A stretch of DNA of 49,850 nt from contig CACWIN010000006.1 of assembly GCA_902760965.1 (NCBI GenBank), positions 1 to 49,850 of the forward strand, given 5' to 3'. Of the stretch, positions 17,545 through 26,158 are shown piece after piece; position 1 is the first letter of the stretch, and the number at the start of each line of letters is the position of its first letter. The stretch comes from an uncultured Bacteroidales bacterium (lineage in GTDB: Bacteria; Bacteroidota; Bacteroidia; Bacteroidales; Bacteroidaceae). Both the position numbers and the translations under genes were made by a program. The notes under the pieces are model-generated. The model did no database searches and was not told the DNA's origin. It worked only from the letters and a program-made list of their open reading frames with translations.

Positions 17545-20500
17545 TCACTTGATCAACTCAATCTGAGTCTCAACTTGACCGTTGCTCAGGATAATACGCT
17601 TGATCAGGATCTCACCTGCCTGAGGAGCCTCAACGGCAATACCGTTCAGGTTGATGTACTCTACGCCAATCTGCTCGGCCTGAGGTGCATCGGCAAACAG
17701 AATCAGCTCATTCAGTTTGTTCTGCTGTTCAACAATAAGATCAGCATAGTTAGCCTTCTCATCGGGAGCAGTCAGGATAAGACCAGCACTACCAACATCA
17801 ACATGACCTGAACCGGAAGCACCAGTAATGGTGTAGGTTATTGACAGGTTACTCTTTGTGGGAACCCAAACATTCTCCTGAGAGAAGGTCTTGGGTGATG
17901 CTGACTTAGAACCCTTAAGTTCAAGTTTAACAGAATCAGTTACAAAGTTGAACTTAGAGTTAGACAGGTTATTCTGGATCATATTTACATTAACGGTATA
18001 GATACCAGCCGGCAGTCCGCTAACAGTTGTGCTTGCAGAACCGGTAGTGTTATTTTCAAAGTGGATACCGGCAATGAACTCATGACCGTCATTCTCCCAA
18101 TCCATAGCTTCGCGACCAGGATAGCAAGAACCTGAACTACCATAAGAACCTGCAAATGTAATTGTCCATTCAGGAATTACAGTAGTACTTGGGCTGGACT
18201 TGACAACCCACTTGCCGCTACTGTTCTTTCTCATATCTACATTAGCTTCAGCCTTAGTAGCCATATAGTAGTTAGGAATCAGGACAGATACGTCAAGACC
18301 TTCGGCAATAGTGTCTGCGTTGGCTGCAAGAGCCTTGTAAACCTGGAGAATGGAAGCCTCACGGAGCATATTCTCAAGAGCGGGATCGTTAGCCTGCAGA
18401 TTGTCAACAGTTCTCTTTATCTCATCCTTCTTGCCACCAAAGTCATAACCCATAGATTCTGCAAAAGCAAACAGTTCCTTAATCTGCCTTGTCTCAGCCT
18501 CAAGGAATTCAGGCTTAAAGATAAAGTTATTGTAAACTGAGCAGAGAGTATTGTAATAACCTGTCAGAACATCGTCGGAATCATTGATCCTGTCAGCAGA
18601 AGAAGTGATTTCCTGGTATGTATTCTGCATTACAGTAAACTCATCAAAATACTTGAATACAGACTTGTCGATAGAATCCTTAATCTGAGCCACCTTCTCA
18701 TCATACTTGCCGATCAGTGCTACACGATCATCAAGAGCCTTTATCTCAGCCTCATACAGATCTATCTCAGCTTTAATTTCGGCATTTGTCTTTACGGAGC
18801 AATCCCAATCGTCGTTAGCCTCAATATGTTCTGAAAGTGTTACGTATGCAGCCAGATCCTGGAAATCAACCTTGTCGTCATCCTCAAACTCGCCAAGTTT
18901 TTCATAAACCTTGTCCTCGGTCTTATAGTACAGGTCAACAGTATCCATACGGAGCTGCATCTTGTCTATCTCAGCCTGAACGGCAGCGGCAGCAGCCATA
19001 TAAGCACTGGGCTTGGTATCCTCCCAATTCTCATATGAATAGAACTCTGCTATTCTGCCAAGTTCGTCATACTGGTCGCCATGATACTGGCCGTCAACCT
19101 CCTCGTTATCATCAATGTATTCAATCTTGTCAAGAGCGGCCTGAACGGTCTTGTTCAGCTTTGAAACATAAGTGTAAGAGAGTCCGGGTGAACCAAAGAT
19201 CTTAAAGTTGGACATTACGCAACCACCATAATTCTTTGCGTTACCGCTGGCACCCATAGCTGAGTTCCACTCAATTACATAGTCATCGGCAGCCGAGATT
19301 GTGAATGTAAAATCAAATTCCTCCTGATCCCAGGTTCCGTAAGGATCGTCGTATTTCTGAACATTGCCCGAAGTTGAGTTCTTTGTTGACTCAAATACAG
19401 CAATCTTGGTCTTCTGATCGGGATCGATTGCATTCAACTGCGGGTTGGCAGAAAGGCTTCTGGGATAGATGTAAATGGTTACAGGAATATTATCATAGCC
19501 ATCCCACTTTGAAGCACTGAAGCTAAGAGTGTAAACACCCTTGTCAAGAGTCAGCTTGTAATTGTCATCATATCCGTAGAATACATGACCACCGGCAGAT
19601 GCACCTCTTGATGAGAAATACAGACCGCAGTCAAAACCATTACTTGTTTCAGGATTTGTAAAGTAAAGACGTGACTTGGAGCTTATGTTCTTTCCTTGTC
19701 CCTGACCTGCAGCAAATGTAGTGTTTGCATCCCAAATTGTGATACCCTTAGGAACGCACTGGTTAGCTTCGGCCTCAGCTCTCCAATCGGTCTCCACAAG
19801 AGCAGGAAGATCACTTGAAGGATTATGGTCAAATTCACCAAAGCCATAGCTCAAGGTTACGTTCTTGGCATAATCAGTATTCTCACCCTTGATGTTTACA
19901 AACTCAAAGGTGTAGTCACCGTCCAGAGCACCCTTGGCAATATCGGCAGCGCTACGAACGTATGTGGTTGTAGAATCGGTTGATTCGCTGATTGTCCAAA
20001 CCTCCTTTACACCACTCTTGGTAACACGCAGCCAACCAAGTTCCGAAGTCTCACCCTCATCGTCAAACTCCAGTTTTCTGGTATAGTTAACGGTGATAGA
20101 GGTAATAGGATCAAGACCAAATGAACCATCCTCGTAAGGAGCACCTACCATCTTAGGAGGCAGGTTCTTCATTGAATAAACGCCCTTGCCAATGTTGGGG
20201 TTAGGAGTTGAAAGCTCATTCCTGAAGTCATGAACCTTCTTGCCAGCCTTAATCCATAAGGTATCGAGAGCCATGGGGAAAAGCTTGCCGTTATAGTTCA
20301 GACGCAGAGCCTCATCGTCGGGGTTAGTGAATGATACGCGAACAGAGTCATATACATTGAACAGACTCGGGGTAACCTTACCTGTTTGAGGATTAACATA
20401 AGGCTTGGTCCACATGTACATGTAACCGTCATCATGATACTCGGCAGAGTTGATGTCAACTGTTGTCCATTTACCGGATGCCTTACGATATCCCATAACC

Positions 20501-21651
20501 TTGAAGTACTCACCACCAAGCTCAATAGCTGCGATACCGGTCTCAGCCTCGGCCTTCTTGGCAAGTTCCTTAAGGTTGGTCTCATAACCAAAGTCAACAC
20601 GCAACATATCCTTATCGTGCTCAACACCTGCTATCCATGATTTGGTAAGTGACATGTTGTCAAGCAGGAACTCAGTACTATCCGATGAGAATGAAAGACG
20701 TACAAAGAACTTGTCGGGCTGATTTATGCAGGTAAGGGTATCGCCAGCCTTAAGGGTCTTACCGGCAGCTGCAAGCTGAGCATCGGTGGGACGCCAGTTC
20801 CAGTCATTGTACCAATAGTAACCATGACGATATACATAACCGTCGGCAATTGAGTCATTCAGGTAATAGGTCATGTATGTAACCTTTTCCCACTGTCCGT
20901 TAAAGTCGGTCTTTTCAAACTCAAAACGATTGTTATACTGATAATGAGATGCGTCATCCTTTAAACCCATTGAGAAAGGCTTCTCTGAGTTATAGTATCC
21001 ACGCATGATATCTGCATAGAAATAAGGAGCAACCTTTGCCTTGGGAGTGGCCTTAATGTAGAAGGTAAGACGATATGAGGACTGATCCTCAATGTTCAAA
21101 CCACGAACAAACAGGTTACGGCGATAGTTGTCAACCTTGTGAGCGCTTGAACTGTAGGTATCGGCACCGGTAGCATCGGCCGATGTATAACTAAAGTAGT
21201 ACTTACCGCCATTCTGGCCATATTTGCTGAAAGCCTCGTTACGATCCGGATCCTGACCTCCGTCAAATACCAGGCCGTAATCCTCATTGCCATAAATATT
21301 ACCGGCCTTGTCACTCTTGTTGTTTGATGTAACAACACCGTTCTTAAGTGGAATGATAGAGTCGGTTCTTACCATAAATACCTGATAATCGACCGAGCCG
21401 TCATAAATGTCGGCGCCACTTACCGAACCGGTTGCAATCTTGTTGAAATAGGTTATTTCTTTGATTGTGTCAACAGCAGTGTTACTCCATACATCCCATG
21501 CCTCATCGGCATCAACTCCGTCAGGAACCTCAAAGTCCTGATTGAAGATTACCTTAGGATCGTCGGGGAAACGCTCCAATCCATCATCCTGAGCAACTGC
21601 AGGCATGGCAGCCAGCAGAGCGCTCGTCATGAACAAGTAGAATTTCTTCAT
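17545..21651 (-). CDS. Giant secreted multidomain protein, tandem paralogue 2 (putative surface glycan binder, T9SS-like tail)
   Basis: The 1368-residue protein shares its whole plan with paralogue 1 and is its closest relative by eye. It has a signal peptide (1-21). The CBM-like module spans about 125-345 (SYRLTFYIKA, FFVRLSFSSDSTEFLLDN). The invariant block contains YHDDGYMYMWTKP and STPNPNIGKGVYSMKNLPP at 481-499. An Ig-like domain precedes a divergent beta module (about 610-825; CGLYFSSRG, YTLSFSASKWDG). The helical stalk runs from about 828 to 1110, a beta-sandwich follows, and the tail YINLNGIAVEAPQAGEILIK looks like a T9SS sorting domain. It has its own promoter-like box and terminator. 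Function is unknown; surface glycan binding is inferred from modules and context. Confidence 0.8.
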   Translation of the reverse strand: MKKFYLFMTSALLAAMPAVAQDDGLERFPDDPKVIFNQDFEVPDGVDADEAWDVWSNTAVDTIKEITYFNKIATGSVSGADIYDGSVDYQVFMVRTDSIIPLKNGVVTSNNKSDKAGNIYGNEDYGLVFDGGQDPDRNEAFSKYGQNGGKYYFSYTSADATGADTYSSSAHKVDNYRRNLFVRGLNIEDQSSYRLTFYIKATPKAKVAPYFYADIMRGYYNSEKPFSMGLKDDASHYQYNNRFEFEKTDFNGQWEKVTYMTYYLNDSIADGYVYRHGYYWYNDWNWRPTDAQLAAAGKTLKAGDTLTCINQPDKFFVRLSFSSDSTEFLLDNMSLTKSWIAGVEHDKDMLRVDFGYETNLKELAKKAEAETGIAAIELGGEYFKVMGYRKASGKWTTVDINSAEYHDDGYMYMWTKPYVNPQTGKVTPSLFNVYDSVRVSFTNPDDEALRLNYNGKLFPMALDTLWIKAGKKVHDFRNELSTPNPNIGKGVYSMKNLPPKMVGAPYEDGSFGLDPITSITVNYTRKLEFDDEGETSELGWLRVTKSGVKEVWTISESTDSTTTYVRSAADIAKGALDGDYTFEFVNIKGENTDYAKNVTLSYGFGEFDHNPSSDLPALVETDWRAEAEANQCVPKGITIWDANTTFAAGQGQGKNISSKSRLYFTNPETSNGFDCGLYFSSRGASAGGHVFYGYDDNYKLTLDKGVYTLSFSASKWDGYDNIPVTIYIYPRSLSANPQLNAIDPDQKTKIAVFESTKNSTSGNVQKYDDPYGTWDQEEFDFTFTISAADDYVIEWNSAMGASGNAKNYGGCVMSNFKIFGSPGLSYTYVSKLNKTVQAALDKIEYIDDNEEVDGQYHGDQYDELGRIAEFYSYENWEDTKPSAYMAAAAAVQAEIDKMQLRMDTVDLYYKTEDKVYEKLGEFEDDDKVDFQDLAAYVTLSEHIEANDDWDCSVKTNAEIKAEIDLYEAEIKALDDRVALIGKYDEKVAQIKDSIDKSVFKYFDEFTVMQNTYQEITSSADRINDSDDVLTGYYNTLCSVYNNFIFKPEFLEAETRQIKELFAFAESMGYDFGGKKDEIKRTVDNLQANDPALENMLREASILQVYKALAANADTIAEGLDVSVLIPNYYMATKAEANVDMRKNSSGKWVVKSSPSTTVIPEWTITFAGSYGSSGSCYPGREAMDWENDGHEFIAGIHFENNTTGSASTTVSGLPAGIYTVNVNMIQNNLSNSKFNFVTDSVKLELKGSKSASPKTFSQENVWVPTKSNLSITYTITGASGSGHVDVGSAGLILTAPDEKANYADLIVEQQNKLNELILFADAPQAEQIGVEYINLNGIAVEAPQAGEILIKRIILSNGQVETQIELIK

Positions 21652-21746
21652 AAATACAGTTATTAAAAAGGTTAATAATATAAATAAATATAGGATTATT
21701 TCATTGTTAGGGAATAAACCTGTTATTTTTTATAATTGGATAAATC

Positions 21747-21754
21747 CAAAGTTA
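21747..21754 (-). promoter_or_regulatory. -7 box for giant paralogue 2
   Basis: The minus strand reads TAACTTTG, a full TAnnTTTG match, 96 bp upstream of the ATG, leaving a long A/T-rich leader. No well-spaced -33 element is seen. Confidence 0.45.
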
Positions 21755-21817
21755 AACCATAGAGGCTAATTAATGATGCAAAATTAACCTTTATTAACTA
21801 TATATTGATTAAACCAA

Positions 21818-21849
21818 GACAGGCGGGTAGCAAATGCTATCCGCCTGTC
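21818..21849 (-). terminator. Terminator of giant paralogue 3
   Basis: A long stem with one G-T pair (21818-21831 with 21836-21849) and a 4-nt loop begins 28 bp after the stop. The following minus-strand sequence is moderately T-rich. The stem sequence differs from those of paralogues 1 and 2. Confidence 0.75.
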
Positions 21850-21876
21850 CTTTTAAAGGATTATTACAGAATAACC

Positions 21877-24800
21877 TTACTTGATAATAACAGTCTTATT
21901 CTCAACTGTTCCGTCAGCAAAGGTTACAGTCTGAATCAGAATCTGACCAGCCTGAGGAGCTGTAACAGGAATACCACTCAAAGTAGTGTATTCTACAGAT
22001 GCGGGAGCTACCTCCTGACCATCAACAAACAGGATCAGGTTGTTAAGCTTAGCCTGCTCAGCAGCTACCAGGTCACCATAATTGAAGGTGTCGGAAGGAA
22101 TGAAGGTCAGAGTAAAGTCATCGGCCTTTGAACCACCATCATTTGATGCAAGGATAAAGTCAATTGACATCTTGCCATCGGTAACAGGGATCTCATTGCA
22201 AGCAGCTGCAATATTGCTGCCATCCTCGGTCCTTGTGTAGGTAATTGTAGTATCACCGGCGGCAACTGTCAATGATGTTTGTACACTCGAAGAAGCATCA
22301 ACTTTAACAAGAGTTACACCAAGATTATATGTACCGGTAGGCAGATCCTCAAGAGTGGTCTTAAGCTCAGCCTTTGAGTTCCAGTCCATAGTCACTGCAC
22401 CGTCAAATATTGACATGCCCTCACTCAAGTAACTGTAATTATCAGTTGCAGTAGGATCGGGAGTAACCATACTGTGATTGTTGGTAATATATGACTTGAC
22501 AGTCCATCCGGGGAATACATCATCGTAATCCTGATCAAGCAGCAATACCCAAATCTTCTTACCGAGCTTATCCTGACCCCACTGGTGACCAACCTTCATG
22601 ATCTGATAACCAGGATTGTTGGCTCCCTTAAGGGCTGCATCATTCCTTGAACCAGGCAGAGTCTTGTCTGAATAGTCAACTACACCACCGATAGTAGCAT
22701 ACAGGTTAAAGTTCTTGATGAATGATGTAAGGTCATACTCAGTTTCACCAGTACCAGCAGCAAGATCCTTATAAATGGCAACCTTGATACCGCTCATCAG
22801 AATCTCTGCAAGTCCGTCGTTGTCAAATGCGGCCGACTTAGCCTGCTCAATAATAGTTGATTCATCACCAAAGTCAGCTTCAACTTTTTCGGCCAATTCG
22901 GCAAGAGCCTTAAGACGTACTGTTGTTGCAGCAGCTGCAGCAATATATCCGTTATATGTCTTGATAGCATTTGAAACAGCATCGATTGAAGACTGGAAGT
23001 CTTCGTCCGAAATAGTCTCAATCTGATTGTTATCAGAAATCAAAGATGCTGCATCGTAAGCAAACATAAGAGCTTCGAACTCATCAATTGTCTTGAGTGA
23101 GCCTTCATCGCTAAGAATAGCGTCGGCAGCATCCATTGTGGTAAAGTAGCTATCAGTCAAAGCCTTACGTGCATCAAGAGCCTTACCTGCGTTAATGAAC
23201 AGATTCTTAACGGAATCTATCTCGGCGTCGGTCTTGTCAGCGCACTCATAATCAGCATTATCATCCAAGAGTTGTGATGCAGCAAGATAAGCATCAGTCA
23301 GATCGTATTCAACACCATCGGCATCTGATATTGAATCAGCATAAACCTCAAGCTTGCTTTCAAGAGCTTTGTACTCATTCCACATACCGTCAACAACCTT
23401 GAAACGAGCCTTGAGAACATCGTTAGCCTTGTTCAGACTGTCTGTTACAGTGTTGTAACGACTAGGTTTGGTATCAGTAAATTCATCATACTGATCATAA
23501 ACCTCATATGTTGATGTATAAGCTACACCACCATACTGGAGAGGCTCTTCCTCAACCTTCTCAAAATTAGCTTCCAATGCAGCGATTGCATTGTTAAGGC
23601 TGTTCACATAAGGATAACCGTTGGTAAAGTTAGACTTGATGTTTATGTAATAAAGAACTTTACCACCCTTGTGGCCACCGCCATAAGAACCTTCCTTAGG
23701 AAGTGCCAGCGCCAACTTATAGGTACCTGCAGGAAGGTTTGCGGCTATTGTGTACTCCTTAACAGCCTCAACATTTCCACCTTCGTCAACCTTGATTCCG
23801 CTACCGCCATTTTCCTGCTTAGCCATCTCCTTGTTGTTAGCATCGTAGATGAATACAGTCATATTGGCGTCATCATTCCAAGAACTCTTGTTGCAACCGG
23901 TAACACCAAATGCAAGAGCTACAGGACCATCCTCTTTAGTCTCAAATGTATAGTACAGATTGCAGGATTTTGCGCAAGTACCATCAGGCTCAGCACCTGT
24001 GCTTACGCCATAGAGACCCCACATAAGAGCCTTCTCATAAAGACCGCTGAATGCCTTGATCTTAGCTGCACATCTGAAACCGCTGAATCCTTCAATACCA
24101 AGAGTTGAAAGATCGGTAGTAAAGCTGCCTTCATCATAATCATCAAATGTAACCGAAGCCAGGTCGGTAGCCATTATTGTCTCACCGAATGAGTAATCAA
24201 TTGCGGTATTCTGAGCGTAATCTGTGCCGTAACCGCGAACGTTGGCAAGAGTAAATACATAGTCACCTACAAGACGACCGTTCTTTGCTATATCAGAAGC
24301 CTGACGCTTAAATACCAGAACTGAATCGGCATCAGCTCCAGCTTCTGTTGCAGAAGGAATCCAGAACTCCTTTACACCGTTCTTTTCGACCATAAGCAGA
24401 GCCTCGGCTGATGAAGCACCTGATGCAGGATCAATAGTAACAGGTCTTGAGAATTCAAAACCTACCTCAGAAATTGAGCCGTCAAGTTGGAATGAACCCT
24501 TTTCATACTGAAGCGATGTAAGTACAGGAGGCAGGTTCTTCATCGAATAAACACCCTTGCCAATGTTGGGGTTAGGAGTAGCTATTTCGTTTGAGAAATC
24601 GTGTACCTTCTTGCCGTCCTTGATCCATGCGGTATCAAGAGCCATCGGGAAATTGCTGCCGCTATAATTTAGGCGCAACTCCTTAGTATCAGGATTGCGG
24701 AAACTTACAAGAATTGAATCATAAACTTCGAACTTGTTTACAACATACTTACCATTGATGTACGAAGGCTTGGTCCACATGTACATGTAACCGTCATCGT

Positions 24801-26022
24801 GATACTCGGCAGAGTTGATAGGAACGTTATAATACTTGCCGCTAGCTTTACGGTAACCAATAACGTCAAAGTATTCACCGCTAAGCTCGATAGCATTTAC
24901 AAAGCTGTTCTTACCGGCCGCAACTGCAAGGTCCTTAAGGTTGGTCTGATAACCAAAGTCAACACGGATCATGTCATTGTAATACTCAACACCACCAATC
25001 CATGACTTGGTAAGAGAAATGTTATCAACCGAGAAGATTGTACTATCGGAAGCAAATGACAGACGTACAAAGAACTTGTCGGGCTGAATAACGTGCTTAA
25101 GTGAGTCGCCTGCCTTAAGTTCCAGACCAGCAGCTGCAAGAGCCTCATCAGACGGACGGAAAGCCCACTCTGAACCACCTGACCACCAATAACCTTTATA
25201 ACACCAACCATCGGCAATTGAGTCATTCAGATAGTAGGTCATGAATGTAACCTTCTCCCACTTGTCATACTCAAAGTCTTCCTTCTTGTACTCAAATGTT
25301 TTGTTGTACTGATAGTGGTTGGCATCATCAACATAACCCATTGTGAAAGGCTTCTCTGAATGGAAATAACCACGCATTACATCAGCATAGAATGTAGGTT
25401 TGGTTGAACCCTTGGCAGCAGCCTTAACATAGAGGGTCAGACGATATGAAGAATTATCCTCAACATTCAGACCACGTACAAAAAGGTTACGGCGATAGTT
25501 AGGAACTACACCGTCTTGGTAGTTTTGTGCGCCCTTAGCGTTATCAGAGATGTACTGGAAATAATACTTTCCACCGTTCTCACCGTATGCGTCAAAAGCT
25601 TCGTTACGGTCAACGTCTTTACCATCATCAAAAACCAAAGAATAATCGTCAGCATCAAAACAATGGGCTGCAATATCCTTACTATCATCGGTAGTCATAA
25701 CACCGTTCAACATGTTAATAAGAGAGTCCTTAACGAATCTCATCTTGTACTCATTTGAATCGGCGCCATAAATGTCAAGGCTTGAAGCCTCACCTACATG
25801 ACCAATATAGGTAATCTGAGTCATCTGATCAACTGGTGTTGTTGACCACTCTTCCCAAGCTGCTTCGGCATCCTTACCTTCGGAAGCCTCGAACCTTTGT
25901 TCAAACATGACCTTAGCATCATCTTTTGTACGAACAACGGTCGTCTCAGTGACCTGTGCCATAACGCTGGCAGGAAGTGCCAACATCATGAAACCTGTCA
26001 AAAATAAGTCTCGTTTTTTCAT
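21877..26022 (-). CDS. Giant secreted multidomain protein, tandem paralogue 3 (most divergent copy)
   Basis: This 1381-residue protein is the first of the three giants in transcription order and the most divergent. It has a signal peptide (1-22). The CBM-like module spans about 125-345 (SYRLTLYVKA, FFVRLSFASDSTIFSVDN). The invariant block contains YHDDGYMYMWTKP (407-419) and ATPNPNIGKGVYSMKNLPP (481-499). An Ig-like domain (about 505-612) has FEFSRPVTIDPAS. The middle module (about 615-800) is unlike those of copies 1 and 2 and contains several cysteines. The helical stalk covers about 806-1110 and is followed by a beta-sandwich and the T9SS-like tail YTTLSGIPVTAPQAGQILIQ. It lies 136 bp after SusD with a stem-loop between and no clear -7 box, so it may be reached by read-through. 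Function is unknown and glycan binding is inferred. Confidence 0.8.
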   Translation of the reverse strand: MKKRDLFLTGFMMLALPASVMAQVTETTVVRTKDDAKVMFEQRFEASEGKDAEAAWEEWSTTPVDQMTQITYIGHVGEASSLDIYGADSNEYKMRFVKDSLINMLNGVMTTDDSKDIAAHCFDADDYSLVFDDGKDVDRNEAFDAYGENGGKYYFQYISDNAKGAQNYQDGVVPNYRRNLFVRGLNVEDNSSYRLTLYVKAAAKGSTKPTFYADVMRGYFHSEKPFTMGYVDDANHYQYNKTFEYKKEDFEYDKWEKVTFMTYYLNDSIADGWCYKGYWWSGGSEWAFRPSDEALAAAGLELKAGDSLKHVIQPDKFFVRLSFASDSTIFSVDNISLTKSWIGGVEYYNDMIRVDFGYQTNLKDLAVAAGKNSFVNAIELSGEYFDVIGYRKASGKYYNVPINSAEYHDDGYMYMWTKPSYINGKYVVNKFEVYDSILVSFRNPDTKELRLNYSGSNFPMALDTAWIKDGKKVHDFSNEIATPNPNIGKGVYSMKNLPPVLTSLQYEKGSFQLDGSISEVGFEFSRPVTIDPASGASSAEALLMVEKNGVKEFWIPSATEAGADADSVLVFKRQASDIAKNGRLVGDYVFTLANVRGYGTDYAQNTAIDYSFGETIMATDLASVTFDDYDEGSFTTDLSTLGIEGFSGFRCAAKIKAFSGLYEKALMWGLYGVSTGAEPDGTCAKSCNLYYTFETKEDGPVALAFGVTGCNKSSWNDDANMTVFIYDANNKEMAKQENGGSGIKVDEGGNVEAVKEYTIAANLPAGTYKLALALPKEGSYGGGHKGGKVLYYINIKSNFTNGYPYVNSLNNAIAALEANFEKVEEEPLQYGGVAYTSTYEVYDQYDEFTDTKPSRYNTVTDSLNKANDVLKARFKVVDGMWNEYKALESKLEVYADSISDADGVEYDLTDAYLAASQLLDDNADYECADKTDAEIDSVKNLFINAGKALDARKALTDSYFTTMDAADAILSDEGSLKTIDEFEALMFAYDAASLISDNNQIETISDEDFQSSIDAVSNAIKTYNGYIAAAAATTVRLKALAELAEKVEADFGDESTIIEQAKSAAFDNDGLAEILMSGIKVAIYKDLAAGTGETEYDLTSFIKNFNLYATIGGVVDYSDKTLPGSRNDAALKGANNPGYQIMKVGHQWGQDKLGKKIWVLLLDQDYDDVFPGWTVKSYITNNHSMVTPDPTATDNYSYLSEGMSIFDGAVTMDWNSKAELKTTLEDLPTGTYNLGVTLVKVDASSSVQTSLTVAAGDTTITYTRTEDGSNIAAACNEIPVTDGKMSIDFILASNDGGSKADDFTLTFIPSDTFNYGDLVAAEQAKLNNLILFVDGQEVAPASVEYTTLSGIPVTAPQAGQILIQTVTFADGTVENKTVIIK

Positions 26023-26111
26023 AAAAATAAAGTTTAAATTGATAATTAGGTTGAAAAAAACTTTCTCTCTTTTTTAAGGTTAACAATAGTTTTCTGTTCT
26101 CATATTTAATC

Positions 26112-26150
26112 CTCTTTCCGCAGCCGGATTAACTCCGACTGCAGAAAGAG
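26112..26150 (-). promoter_or_regulatory. Stem-loop between SusD and giant paralogue 3
   Basis: CTCTTTC (26112-26118) pairs with GAAAGAG (26144-26150), extended inside by GCAG/CTGC and CGGA/TCCG with two mismatches and a 5-nt loop. It begins 9 bp after the SusD stop. No T-run follows on the minus strand, so it may be an attenuator or a 3' mRNA stabiliser that lowers read-through into the giant genes, rather than a full terminator. Confidence 0.6.
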
Positions 26151-26158
26151 AGACCAAA

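Noticed and set aside
13259-26022. Mobile element or phage tail-fibre origin of the giant genes
   Set aside because: No integrase, transposase, terminal repeats or phage structural genes are nearby; signal peptides and T9SS-like tails point to normal export.
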